Positions 16,499 to 24,935 of a stretch of DNA of 59,798 bases are shown piece after piece (the stretch's first letter is position 1; every line of letters starts with the position of its first letter). This stretch comes from Nocardiopsis endophytica (GTDB lineage Bacteria; Actinomycetota; Actinomycetes; Streptosporangiales; Streptosporangiaceae). The notes beneath the pieces were generated by a model, which saw only the letters and a list, made by a program, of their open reading frames with translations, searched no databases and was not told the DNA's origin. The translations under genes were made by a program, and so were the position numbers. The stretch covers positions 1 to 59,798 of the forward strand of contig NZ_JAQFWQ010000039.1 of assembly GCF_027706725.1 (NCBI RefSeq), read 5' to 3'.

Positions 16499-17200
16499 GT
16501 GGCAGCCTCGACACCCGCCCCGAACGAAGGGGTGCCCGTACCCGACTACCGGCTGGAGCAGGAGCTCGCCGGGGCCGGGGCGCGCACCGTGGCCGGCGTC
16601 GACGAGGTCGGGCGCGGCGCCTGGGCGGGGCCGGTGGTGGTGTGCGCGGCGGTGGCCGACGGCAGCCCCGCGCCGGAGGGCCTGACCGACTCCAAGAAGC
16701 TCACCCCCAAGCGCCGCACGGCCATGGCCGAGGCTCTGGGCCCCTGGGTGGCCGACCACGCCATCGGCCGCGCCGAGGCCGAGGAGATCGACGAGCTGGG
16801 CATGACGGCGGCCCTCCGCCTGGCGGCCCGCCGGGCGCTGGAAGGACTGCGGGAGCGCCCCGACGCGGTGATCCTCGACGGCAAGCACGACTACCTGGGC
16901 TCGCCGTGGGCGGTACGCACCCAGGTGGGCGCCGACCTGGCGTGCGTGAGCGTGGCGGCGGCGTCGGTGCTGGCCAAGGTGTACCGCGACGCGTGGATGG
17001 CGGACCTGGAGGAGGAGTGCCCCGGCTACGGCTTCACGACCGCCGCCGGGTACCCGTCCCCGGTGCACCGCGCCGCCCTCGCCGAACGCGGCCCGACCCG
17101 GTATCACAGGGTCAGCTGGTCGTTCATGGACGACCTGCCGAAGTGGACCCACCTGCGCAAACCCAAACCGGGCCCAGCAGGCCAGACGGCCCTCATCTGA
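16499..17200 (+). CDS. rnhB: Ribonuclease HII
   Basis: Removes RNA from RNA-DNA hybrids, including single ribonucleotides left in the chromosome. It has 233 residues from the GTG at 16499. The family signature [18 protein letters not shown] carries the first catalytic Asp and Glu; [21 protein letters not shown] and [14 protein letters not shown] supply the other conserved acidic and basic residues. The frame is open 20 codons further upstream, but the GTG is favoured by the -10 hexamer immediately before it. Two repeat units follow the stop codon. Confidence 0.93.
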   Translation: MAASTPAPNEGVPVPDYRLEQELAGAGARTVAGVDEVGRGAWAGPVVVCAAVADGSPAPEGLTDSKKLTPKRRTAMAEALGPWVADHAIGRAEAEEIDELGMTAALRLAARRALEGLRERPDAVILDGKHDYLGSPWAVRTQVGADLACVSVAAASVLAKVYRDAWMADLEEECPGYGFTTAAGYPSPVHRAALAERGPTRYHRVSWSFMDDLPKWTHLRKPKPGPAGQTALI

Positions 17201-17219
17201 GGAAGGCCGGACCGGGCAA

Positions 17220-17600
17220 CGACGAAGGTCGGCGGCCCTGCATGCAGCGTTGTCGGGTGCGGCGCGTGTGCGTGGTCGCCGTGGTCGGCGGCGACGGGGT
17301 GAGCCGGGCGTTTTCCGGGCCCTGTCTGCCGGGCGCGAGCCTGCTCGCGGTCCGGGTGGGCGGGCGGCTGAGCAGGTCCCCCGCTCAAGGGCCCTGGCCG
17401 GGCGGTAGGCCACCTGGGTGTCGGGGAGGAGGGCGGCGACGAAGGTCGGCGGCCCTGCCTGCAGCGTTGTCGGGTGCGGCGCGTGTGCGTGGTCGCCGTG
17501 GTTGGCGGCGACGGGGTGAGCCGGGCGGTTCCCGGGTCCTGCCTGCCGGGCGCGAGCCTGCTCGCGGTCCGGGTGGTGGCGCGGTGGGCGGGGTGCGTGG
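17220..17600 (+). repeat. 220-bp repeat A, two direct tandem units
   Basis: Units begin at about 17220 and 17437 (period 217 bp). They share long stretches almost unchanged, beginning CGACGAAGGTCGGCGGCCCT, with a core GCGCGTGTGCGTGGTCGCCG and CCTGCTCGCGGTCCGGGTGG. The array starts 20 bp behind the rnhB stop codon. One frame reads RVCVVAV.GGDG in both, but with no consistent start or stop. Confidence 0.8.
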
Positions 17601-17733
17601 TCGTCCGCGTTCGTGGCGGCCGCGGCGCCTGTGCCTCTCCTCGGGGACCGGCCGAACCACGCATACCGGGCATATCGGACGGCGGGTGGAGGGATCGGGC
17701 ATCCCGCGTCGTGAAATCGACGCTTTTATGCAG

Positions 17734-17932
17734 ATCAGGTGTCGATATCACCACTCAAGATGACCCCAGGGCGCCCGAGGTTCCCGGAAGGCGGGTTCCG
17801 GTCGATCCGCTACCGGCTCGGTGTCTGGTTTGCCCGTTTCTGAGGGCGCCGGGACCCCTCTAGCGCTCTGTTCGGCGCCCGGGGCGGCCTGGCAGGAGGC
17901 GCGGGCGTGCGTTCATCGCGATACCAGAACGG
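17734..17932. repeat. 199-bp dispersed repeat B, copy 2
   Basis: Same length and, by eye, gap-free with positions 1-199. As at the left end of the window, an inverted repeat-A array follows. The left edge contains GGTGTCGATATCACC, a palindrome of 15 bp. Confidence 0.75.
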
Positions 17933-17944
17933 CGACCCCCGCAC

Positions 17945-18255
17945 GCGCCTATCGGCCGACAGCGCTGCAGGTAGGGGCCGCCGACCTTCGTCGTCGCTGC
18001 CTTCCTCCCCGGCACCCGGGCGGCCCTTCGCCCGGCCGGGGCCCATACGTGGGGGACCTGCTCTGCCGCCCGGCCGCCGGGACCGCGAGGGGCCTGCCGC
18101 CCGGCAGGCAGGGTCGGGGAACCGCCCGGCTCACTCCGTTCGCCGCCACCCACAGCGACCACGCACACGCCTGCCGGTCGACCACGCTGGCGTAATGACC
18201 GCTGCCCCCTGTCGTCGCTGCCATCGACCCCGCGCTCCGGGGGCCTGTCTCCCGG
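17945..18255 (-). repeat. 220-bp repeat A, inverted unit plus partial unit
   Basis: Reverse complement of the units at 17220-17600: CCGCCGACCTTCGTCG near 17976-17992, then GGCAGGCAGGGTCGGGGAACC near 18100 and ACCACGCACACGCC near 18160. Part of a second unit follows to about 18255. The two arrays therefore face each other around repeat B. Confidence 0.7.
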
Positions 18256-18270
18256 CTGGGGCCCTTGAGT

Positions 18271-18305
18271 AGGGCACCTCCGGTGACCACGGAGTGAGGT
18301 GCCCT
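18271..18305. terminator. Strong hairpin at the edge of the repeat cluster
   Basis: AGGGCACCTC / GAGGTGCCCT, a perfect 10-bp stem, with a second inner stem CTCCG / CGGAG. It could stop transcripts leaving the repeat cluster toward the AAA+ gene. Confidence 0.55.
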
Positions 18306-18514
18306 CCGACACCGCTCGGTCATGGATCGGCCCCTCCTCCGGTGGTGTTCCCGCGTCCTCACCGCGTGTGACCCGGCTATTGTCAGGCGGGTCGAACCGT
18401 GTCTTCGGCCCGGCGACACGCCGGGCGGGGGCGGGCCGGGCTGTTCTCCCGCCCCCGGCATTCGCGGCAGTATGGGACGGACCGCGGAGGCGACGGGATG
18501 AGGGAGGCACGGGT
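18306..18514. other. Leader region of the tandem AAA+ gene
   Basis: No gene is seen. GGGAGG at 18502-18507 is the ribosome binding site of the next gene. A promoter probably lies around GTGACCCGGCTATTGTCAGG (18367-18386), but no clean -35/-10 pair stands out. Confidence 0.35.
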
Positions 18515-20947
18515 ATGCCGCGCGAAGACCGGTCCCGCTCGGTCCGTACCGGGACGGCCGGATCCCCCCTGGAACGCGCCCGGGCCGCCTACCGCGCCCG
18601 GCCGCCCAAGACGCGATGGACCGCGGGGCTGGTCGTGGTCGCCGTCGCCGGGATCGCCGCGTTCATCGCGGGCCTGCCCGTCCTGGGCGGGATCACCGCC
18701 GCCGTGGCCCTGCTGGCCGTCGGCGCCGCCCTCATGCACTCCTCCGACGCCGTCGCCACCACCCTGGTGAGCATCGCCTGGCTGGTCGTCGCCTTCTTAC
18801 TGCTGCAGATCCCCATCCCCGTCGCCGACCGCTCGGTCCTCCTCCTGCTCCCGCTCATCCCCCTCCTGGTCTCCCTGGCCGCCTCCCGCATCCGGGAGTT
18901 CCCCGTCTGGCACACCACCCTGCTGGCCCTGCTCGTCGCCCTCATCGCGGGCATGGGCACCGGCCTCGCCGGGATGATCGCCGGCGGCGCCCCGCCCGCG
19001 CTGGGCCCCCTCACCGCCGCCTGCGCGGCCGCCGCCGCACTGGTCTGGCGCGCCGTGGCCGCCTACCGCCTGCGCCGGGGCATGGTGCAGGTGGGCGCCG
19101 GGCCGTCCGGCCGGGACGGGGGCGCCGCCTCCGGCGCGGCGCCCGACCCGCGCACCGTCCGCGCCCGCGGCGCCCGCCCCGCCGCCGAGCGGGACACGGG
19201 CGCGGCCCCCGACGACGGCGGCGAGCCCATCCCGGTCGACGAGGCCCTGGCCCGGCTGGAGAACATGATCGGCCTGGACCCGGTCAAGCAGCAGGTCCGG
19301 GCCATCGCCGCCTCCATCGAGGCCGCCCGGCTGCGCGCCGACGCCGGGTACGCCGTCGACAAGCCCCTGCGCCACCTGGTCTTCTCCGGCCCGCCCGGCA
19401 CCGGCAAGACCAGCGTCGCCCGCACCCTGGCCACCGTCTTCCACTCCTTCGGGCTGCTGCCCTCCGCCCGCGTGGTGGAGGCCCAGCGGGCCGACCTGGT
19501 CGGCGAGTACCTGGGCGCCACCGCGATCAAGACCAACGCCCTGGTGGACAGCGCCCTGGGCGGGGTGCTCTTCATCGACGAGGCCTACTCCCTGGTCAAC
19601 GAGGGCGACGGGCAGCCCGACCGGTTCGGCAGCGAGGCCGTGCAGACCCTGCTCAAGCGGGCCGAGGACGACCGCGACCGCCTCGTCGTCATCCTCGCCG
19701 GATACGAGGAGGAGATGGACCGGTTCCTCGCCTCCAACCCCGGCCTGGCCTCCCGCTTCTCCACCCGGGTGACCTTCCCCAGCTACTCGTGCGAGGAGCT
19801 GCGCCGCATCTGCGAGCACCTCTTCGCCGCCCGCGGCGACCTGCTCGACCCCGACGCGCTGCCCGGGCTCCGCCGCCGCCTGGAGGAGGTCGAGCAGCGC
19901 GGCGCCGTCGACGAGCTGGGCAACGGCCGCTTCGCCCGCTCCCTGGTGGAGAAGGCCGCCGAGGCGCGCGACGTCCGGGTGGTGACCTCCGGGACCGCCG
20001 ACACCCCCGCCCCCGACGACCTGGTGACCGTGCGCGAGCCCGACATCGCCGCCGCCTACGAGGGGCTCACCGCCCGCCTCCCCGGCTTCGGCGACGCCCC
20101 CGACCTGGAGGGCGCGCTGGCCGAGCTGGACGAGATGATCGGGCTGGAGCCGGTCAAGCGCCAGGTCCGCTCGATCGCCGCCCAGCTCCGCGTGGTCCGG
20201 CTGCGCGAGGAGCAGGGCCTGCCCACCCAGCCCCCCATGCGGCACTTCGTCTTCTCCGGTCCGCCCGGCACCGGCAAGACCAGCGTCGCCCGGGTGCTGG
20301 GGCGCGTCTTCGCCGCCCTGGGCCTGCTCACCCGCGCAGAGGTCGTCGAGGCCCAGCGCTCGGACCTGGTCGGCGAGCACCTGGGCGCCACCGCCATCAA
20401 GACCAACAAGCTCGTCGACCGCGCCCTGGGCGGGGTGCTCTTCGTCGACGAGGCCTACGCCCTGGCCAACCCGGGCTACAGCGGCGGCGACGCGTTCGGC
20501 GCCGAGGCCATCCAGACGCTGCTCAAGCGGGCCGAGGACGACCGCTCCCGCCTGGTGATCGTGCTCGCCGGCTACCCCAGGGAGATGGACCGCTTCCTGG
20601 CCAGCAACGCGGGCCTGGCGTCGCGCTTCAACGTGCGGGTCGGCTTCCCCAGCTACACCCCCGACGAGCTGTCGTCGATCGCCGACGCCGTCGCGGCCCG
20701 CACCGGCGACTCCTTCGACGAGGAGGCCCGCGAGGACCTGCGCAGCATCTTCGGCTACGTGTGCGAGGAGGGGTGGATCGACGAGCTGGGCAACGGCCGC
20801 TTCGCCCGCTCGCTCTACGAGAAGGCCTGCTCCCACCGCGACCTGCGGGTGGCCGAGGACCTGGGCGAGGCCGCCACCGCCGCGGAGCTCACCCGGGTGA
20901 CCAGCGCCGACCTGCGCTCGGCCTACGAGGAGATCACCCAGCGGTGA
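18515..20947 (+). CDS. Membrane-anchored tandem CbxX/CfqX AAA+ ATPase
   Basis: An 810-residue protein. After a basic N-terminus come five or six membrane segments (about residues 37-185), then a linker and two similar AAA+ modules of the CbxX/CfqX (CbbX, EccA) type. Module 1 has Walker A GPPGTGKT at 292-299 and Walker B LFIDEAY; module 2 has Walker A at 582-589 and LFVDEAY. Both carry VEAQR.DLVGE.LGATAIKT, the pore-loop area of the family, and LGNGRFARSL near the end. Related ATPases remodel Rubisco or serve ESX type VII secretion, but no such partner genes lie here. Codon 95 is TTA (18797-18799), so translation may depend on bldA. The start at 18515 follows GGGAGG. Confidence 0.9.
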   Translation: MPREDRSRSVRTGTAGSPLERARAAYRARPPKTRWTAGLVVVAVAGIAAFIAGLPVLGGITAAVALLAVGAALMHSSDAVATTLVSIAWLVVAFLLLQIPIPVADRSVLLLLPLIPLLVSLAASRIREFPVWHTTLLALLVALIAGMGTGLAGMIAGGAPPALGPLTAACAAAAALVWRAVAAYRLRRGMVQVGAGPSGRDGGAASGAAPDPRTVRARGARPAAERDTGAAPDDGGEPIPVDEALARLENMIGLDPVKQQVRAIAASIEAARLRADAGYAVDKPLRHLVFSGPPGTGKTSVARTLATVFHSFGLLPSARVVEAQRADLVGEYLGATAIKTNALVDSALGGVLFIDEAYSLVNEGDGQPDRFGSEAVQTLLKRAEDDRDRLVVILAGYEEEMDRFLASNPGLASRFSTRVTFPSYSCEELRRICEHLFAARGDLLDPDALPGLRRRLEEVEQRGAVDELGNGRFARSLVEKAAEARDVRVVTSGTADTPAPDDLVTVREPDIAAAYEGLTARLPGFGDAPDLEGALAELDEMIGLEPVKRQVRSIAAQLRVVRLREEQGLPTQPPMRHFVFSGPPGTGKTSVARVLGRVFAALGLLTRAEVVEAQRSDLVGEHLGATAIKTNKLVDRALGGVLFVDEAYALANPGYSGGDAFGAEAIQTLLKRAEDDRSRLVIVLAGYPREMDRFLASNAGLASRFNVRVGFPSYTPDELSSIADAVAARTGDSFDEEAREDLRSIFGYVCEEGWIDELGNGRFARSLYEKACSHRDLRVAEDLGEAATAAELTRVTSADLRSAYEEITQR

Positions 20948-21001
20948 CGGGCGGCCCCTCCGGTGCCCCGGACGGCCCCGCCGCGCCGCCGCGGGCCCTG
21001 C

Positions 21002-21007
21002 TAGTGT
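21002..21007 (+). promoter_or_regulatory. Putative -10 box, leaderless start at 21015
   Basis: TAGTGT followed by exactly 7 nt and the ATG. No ribosome binding site is present. Confidence 0.5.
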
Positions 21008-21014
21008 CCGCTCC

Positions 21015-21737
21015 ATGAACGCACCCAGCGCTCCGATCCGGGAAGCCGTCATCCTCGCGGGGGGCCAGGCCACGCGCCTGCGCCCCTACACCGACACCCG
21101 CCCCAAGGCGATGGTCGAGGTCGCCGACCGGCCCATCATCGACTACCAGCTGGAGTGGCTGGCCGGCCACGGCGTGGAGCACGTGGTGGTGTCCTGCGGC
21201 TACAAGGCCGACGTGCTGCGCGAGCACCTGTCCGCGCGCACCGAGGGCCCGGAGGTCACCCTGCTGGTGGAGGACGAGCCGCTGGGGCGCGGGGGTGCGC
21301 TGCGCTTCGCCGCCACCGGGCTGCGCGACTCCGGCGCCCCCTACTTCGCGCTCAACGGGGACGTGCTCACCTGGTTCCCGCTGGACGCGTTCACCGCCTT
21401 CCACCGCGAGAAGGGCGCCATGGCCAGCCTGGCCCTGGCCCAGTACCAGACGAGCTGGGGCATCGTGGAGGTGGACGAGGGCGGCACCATCGAGGGCTTC
21501 ACGCAGAGCCCCATGCTGCCGTTCTGGATCAACGCCGGGGTGTACATCTTCGAGGCGGCCGCCACCGAGCTGCTGCCGGTGAAGGGCGACCACGAGTCGA
21601 CCACCTTCCCGCGCCTGGCCGAGGAGAAGCGCCTGGCGGGGTACAGGATCGACGGCTTCTGGCGGGGCGTGGACACCGTGAAGGACGTCAAGGAGGCGGG
21701 CGAGCAGATCCCGGAGCTGTTCGCGCGCAAGGGCTGA
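21015..21737 (+). CDS. NDP-sugar pyrophosphorylase-like nucleotidyltransferase
   Basis: A 240-residue enzyme of the NTP-transferase family, which couples a sugar 1-phosphate to a nucleotide. The signature AVILAGGQATRLRPYTD and the lysine in RPKAMVEVADRPIIDYQLEWL are intact, and LNGDVLTWF carries the metal-binding Asp. It is short and lacks the C-terminal left-handed helix repeats of GlmU-type enzymes, so it resembles mannose-1-phosphate guanylyltransferase or RmlA-like stand-alone domains. The sugar cannot be assigned. The ATG at 21015 lies 7 nt behind TAGTGT, so the mRNA is probably leaderless. Confidence 0.88.
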   Translation: MNAPSAPIREAVILAGGQATRLRPYTDTRPKAMVEVADRPIIDYQLEWLAGHGVEHVVVSCGYKADVLREHLSARTEGPEVTLLVEDEPLGRGGALRFAATGLRDSGAPYFALNGDVLTWFPLDAFTAFHREKGAMASLALAQYQTSWGIVEVDEGGTIEGFTQSPMLPFWINAGVYIFEAAATELLPVKGDHESTTFPRLAEEKRLAGYRIDGFWRGVDTVKDVKEAGEQIPELFARKG

Positions 21738-21806
21738 CCGCCCGCCGCCGCCCCCGGCCCCGCTCGGCCGCCCGCCCCTGCAGGGCAGGGCCGACGGACC
21801 GGGCGG

Positions 21807-21812
21807 TAGGCT
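21807..21812 (+). promoter_or_regulatory. Putative -10 box, leaderless start at 21820
   Basis: TAGGCT followed by 7 nt and the ATG; no ribosome binding site is present. The identical hexamer and spacing occur before the genes starting at 24472, 36918 and 51371. Confidence 0.6.
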
Positions 21813-21819
21813 CGGCCCG

Positions 21820-22599
21820 ATGACGAACGACTCCGCCCTCGCCACCCTCCCCAACCTCCGCGACCTCGGCGGCTACCGCGCGGCCGACGGCGCCGTCGTG
21901 CGCCGCGGCCTGCTGTACCGCGCCGACGCCCTGGCCCGGGTGGACGACGGGGACTTCGCCGCGCTGTCCCGGCTCGGGCTGCGCCAGGTGCTCGACCTGC
22001 GGACCGCGCACGAGCGCGCCGCCGAGCCCGACCGGGTGCCCGAGGGCGCCGAGTACGCCGTGCTCGACGTGCAGGGCAACCACTCCACCGGCGGCGACCT
22101 GGAGCGCCTGCTGACCGACCCGCGGGCGGCCACCGAGGCGCTGGGCGGCGGGGGAGCGGCCGCGTTCATGCTGGAGGTCAACCGGGTCCTGGTGACCGAG
22201 CCGGACGCCAACGCCGCCTACTCGGAGCTGGTCCGCCGCGCCGCGACCGGGCCGACCGCCGCGGTGTTCCACTGCACCGCCGGGAAGGACCGCACCGGCT
22301 GGGGCGCGGCGCTGCTGCTGACCCTGCTGGGCGCGGACCGGGAGACGGTGTTCGAGGACTACCTGGCCAGCAACCCGCGCATGGGCCGGCTGCGCCGGGC
22401 GATGCGCCGCCAGGCCGAGCGCAACGGGGTCGACGGCGACCTGCTCGAGCCGATCGTCCAGGTGCGCGAGGAGTACCTGGCGGAGGCCTTCGCCGAGGTG
22501 GAGCGGGCCTACGGGACGTTCGACGCCTACGTGTCCAAGGGCCTGAAGCTGGCCCCGGACCTCATCACCACCCTGCGCGAGCGCATGCTGGAGGGCTGA
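21820..22599 (+). CDS. Tyrosine-protein phosphatase (PTP/PtpB type)
   Basis: A 259-residue phosphatase. The P-loop HCTAGKDRTG has the CX5R motif with nucleophile Cys152 and Arg158; the Lys and Asp in between are typical of the bacterial PtpB/atypical lipid phosphatase group, which acts on phosphotyrosine, phosphoserine or phosphoinositides. The N-terminus NLRDLGGYRAADG..VRRGLLYR is also diagnostic. The protein is cytoplasmic with no signal. It is transcribed from its own probable leaderless promoter and ends at a 64-bp palindrome. Confidence 0.92.
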   Translation: MTNDSALATLPNLRDLGGYRAADGAVVRRGLLYRADALARVDDGDFAALSRLGLRQVLDLRTAHERAAEPDRVPEGAEYAVLDVQGNHSTGGDLERLLTDPRAATEALGGGGAAAFMLEVNRVLVTEPDANAAYSELVRRAATGPTAAVFHCTAGKDRTGWGAALLLTLLGADRETVFEDYLASNPRMGRLRRAMRRQAERNGVDGDLLEPIVQVREEYLAEAFAEVERAYGTFDAYVSKGLKLAPDLITTLRERMLEG

Positions 22600-22614
22600 C
22601 GCCCGCCCCTGCGC

Positions 22615-22678
22615 CGTTGATCTCGGGGAAGTCGGGGTAAAAACGGACAGCATAAGCCCGACTTCCCCGAGATCAACG
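22615..22678. terminator. 64-bp palindrome element P2
   Basis: A perfect 22-bp inverted repeat beginning CGTTGATCTCGGGGAAGTCG, with a 20-nt loop. It lies between the 3' ends of the phosphatase gene and the large orphan gene. Its ends CGTTGATCTCG / CGAGATCAACG are shared with five other elements in the window. Confidence 0.85.
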
Positions 22679-22690
22679 AGGTGCGGAGCG

Positions 22691-24472
22691 CTACAGGTCG
22701 TTCAGGTGATCGGCCAGGGCACCCGGGCGTCCCGAGCGGTCGGCGGCCTCCATGGCCGCGATCAGCGCCCGCAGTACCGCCGGGCGGCTCTCGCCCCGGT
22801 CCAGGAGGCGCTGGGCCGCCGCCCACAGTTCCGGCGGGTCGCCCTCCCACAGCCGTTCGGCCAACCGCTCGTGGGCGGCCAGCTCGGCTTCGGCCGCCGC
22901 CCGGTCCGAATCCCGCTCGGACGCCCGACCGGAACACCCCGTGCCGCCCCGCCCCGAACCCGACGCCGCACGGCGGTGGGCCCCGGTCCTCCCGCCGTCG
23001 ACCGAGTGGCGGCCGCGCGGGCGCCCCTCGGGGTCGTCGATCTCGCCGAAGTGGTCCAGCTTGAGCAGCGCCCGCCGCCCCTGCGCGGTCGACGGGTCGA
23101 ACGCCCCCTCGGCGTCGTCCAGCAGGTCGCCCGCCAGCAGCGGGAAGGCGAACATGCGCCGCGGCAGCGCCTCCAGGTCCCCGTCCGGCAGCAGCCGCCG
23201 CACCTCGCGGCGGCCCAGCCCGAGCGACTCGGCCGGGTCCCTGTAGGTCTCGGTGAACGGTCCGATCGCCTCCCACAGCGCGTCCAGCGCCGCCCCGACC
23301 GCCGGTTCGGGCAGCCCCCACCGGGGGCCCGCCCAGCGGATCCACGCGCCCAGCACGTGCGGCATCGCCTCGCACTCCTCGCGCAGCAGCACCACACGGC
23401 GCGGAAGCCAGGTGAGCAGGAACGCCTCCACCTTGCGGGGGCTCACCCGCAGCGGGCGCCCGCCGTCCACGTCGCACCCGTAGGCGATGATGTGGTCCAC
23501 GCACCGGCTGGCGGCGTAGGAGTCGGACAGCTCGGCGGCGGTCTCCGAGGCCAGGAAGCGCGCCGCGAGGGTGGCCCGGTCGTCGCGCCGCCACACCGGC
23601 TCCGGCGCCGGGCGCCCCTCCCGGGGCAGCGCCCGCATCCGCGACCGCAGCAGCGCGTGCACCGAGCTGAGCGACCCGCCCAGCAGGTCGTCGCGCCGGG
23701 CGGCGGTGAGCCGCGCCGGGCGACCCGTGCCGCCCGCCACGACCCGGTCGGTGCGCCGCAGCGCCGCCTCCAGCAGCGTGCGCGCCCGGCCGGGGGAGAT
23801 CCGGGTGAAGACCGCCATCGGGTTGTGCCCGGCCTCGGTGCGGGCGTGCTCCAGCAGGCGGCCCACCTTGCTCGTCACCCAGGCGTCCCGCAGCACGCCC
23901 CCCGCGTTGTGGTCGATGACGGCGATGAGCGCGTGGGTCGCCGACGCCTCGTCCGGCTCGCCGGGCGCGTCCGCGGCCCCGGACCCCGCGGCGGGCCCGT
24001 CCGCCGGGTCCTCCGCCTCGGTCGTCCGCCGGAAGGTGCACACCACCTCGTCGGCGTCGCCGAACCGGTCCCCGGAGCGGTACGCCGCCACCGGCCGGGC
24101 CGCGCCCAGCTCCCGCACCCACGCGGGCAGCGCCATGCCGTGGTCGGACAGGGCCAGCGCCCCCTGCCGGGCCAGCTCCCGGCGGTGCTCGGTCGGACCG
24201 AGCGCGGCGATCCCGGACAGCAGGGCCAGACCGGCCGGGCTGCGCGCGGCGGTGGCGCGCGCGATCAGCCCCTCGCCCAGGTGGCGCTCGACGTCGTCAC
24301 CGCTCATCCCCGGCATGCTCCGGCCCCACCAGGCGCCCAGCATCCGGCTCAGCGCGAGCTCGGCGTCGAGCGGGTCGCGCATCGCCAGCAGGGCGCGGGC
24401 CACCCGGAGCATCTCGTCGAAGACCGGCTCCGGGGCGGCTCCGGAGCCCGGGGGAAGGGGAGGTACGGACAC
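22691..24472 (-). CDS. Large orphan protein, unknown function
   Basis: A 593-residue cytoplasmic protein that matches no family I recognise. It is Arg/Ala/Leu-rich and mainly helical. Residues of about 155-180 and 500-550 are Gly/Pro/Arg-rich linkers; the middle holds a well-ordered part (SVHALLRSRMRALPREG, SYAASRCVDHIIAYGCDVDGGRPLRVSPRKVEAFLLTWLPRRV). The C-terminus is a helical domain ending LIAAMEAADRSGRPGALADHL. The GTG at 24472 lies 7 nt after TAGGCT, so I prefer it to an ATG seven codons earlier. No operon partner is visible. Confidence 0.72.
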   Translation of the reverse strand: MSVPPLPPGSGAAPEPVFDEMLRVARALLAMRDPLDAELALSRMLGAWWGRSMPGMSGDDVERHLGEGLIARATAARSPAGLALLSGIAALGPTEHRRELARQGALALSDHGMALPAWVRELGAARPVAAYRSGDRFGDADEVVCTFRRTTEAEDPADGPAAGSGAADAPGEPDEASATHALIAVIDHNAGGVLRDAWVTSKVGRLLEHARTEAGHNPMAVFTRISPGRARTLLEAALRRTDRVVAGGTGRPARLTAARRDDLLGGSLSSVHALLRSRMRALPREGRPAPEPVWRRDDRATLAARFLASETAAELSDSYAASRCVDHIIAYGCDVDGGRPLRVSPRKVEAFLLTWLPRRVVLLREECEAMPHVLGAWIRWAGPRWGLPEPAVGAALDALWEAIGPFTETYRDPAESLGLGRREVRRLLPDGDLEALPRRMFAFPLLAGDLLDDAEGAFDPSTAQGRRALLKLDHFGEIDDPEGRPRGRHSVDGGRTGAHRRAASGSGRGGTGCSGRASERDSDRAAAEAELAAHERLAERLWEGDPPELWAAAQRLLDRGESRPAVLRALIAAMEAADRSGRPGALADHLNDL

Positions 24473-24479
24473 CTGCCCG

Positions 24480-24485
24480 AGCCTA
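24480..24485 (-). promoter_or_regulatory. Putative -10 box of the orphan gene
   Basis: TAGGCT on the minus strand, 7 nt before the GTG at 24472. Confidence 0.55.
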
Positions 24486-24677
24486 TGGCACATGCCGCGG
24501 CCGCACGCCGCCGATGAACAGGACCGCGGAAAGGCGGGGCGTCCGGTGTCCGCCGGGGCGGTGGGAGAGGGGCCGGGGCTCCGGCGGCGGCCCCGTGCGA
24601 ATGCCGGAGGGATCGCGCGGGAAACGTGCGTGAACGACGGCGGTGCGGCGCCCGTCCCCGGAGGCGCCGCGGCCGGT

Positions 24678-24935
24678 TCAGTCCAGCGTGTCGTGGTCGG
24701 GCAGGCGCGGCGGCGCCAGCCTCCCCGACGGCGGCTGGGACATCACCATGGCCTGGAGCCGTTCCCGGGCGACCCGCTCCACCAGGACCGGGGTCGCCTG
24801 GAAGCCGAGGTGCTCGGCGCAGTTCCAGGCATCGCAGACGCAGCGCTCCACGAATCTCGGGGACAGGGAGCCGAACTCGTCGTTCAGGCGCCGGGCGACC
24901 TGTTGCAGCCCGGTCGCGGGAAAAGTCTGGAGCAT
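24678..24935 (-). CDS. Three-helix-bundle dimerisation-domain small protein
   Basis: An 85-residue protein. The pattern QVARRLNDEFGSLSPRFVERCVCDAW ... VLVERVARERL, shown here in part, fits the small three-helix dimerisation-domain proteins common in actinobacteria, whose function is not established. Residues 66-85 are a Pro-rich tail. The cysteines in CVCDAWNC are unusual for the family and might bind metal or form disulfides. GAGCGAGG directly before the ATG is a poor ribosome binding site. Confidence 0.65.
   Translation of the reverse strand: MLQTFPATGLQQVARRLNDEFGSLSPRFVERCVCDAWNCAEHLGFQATPVLVERVARERLQAMVMSQPPSGRLAPPRLPDHDTLD

Noticed and set aside
17220-17600. CRISPR array (two direct repeats of about 220 bp)
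   Set aside because: Units are far too long, contiguous and without spacers; no cas gene is nearby.
17201-18514. Insertion sequence or prophage remnant in the 1.3-kb gap after rnhB
   Set aside because: No transposase or integrase motif in any frame; the gap is filled by repeats A and B.
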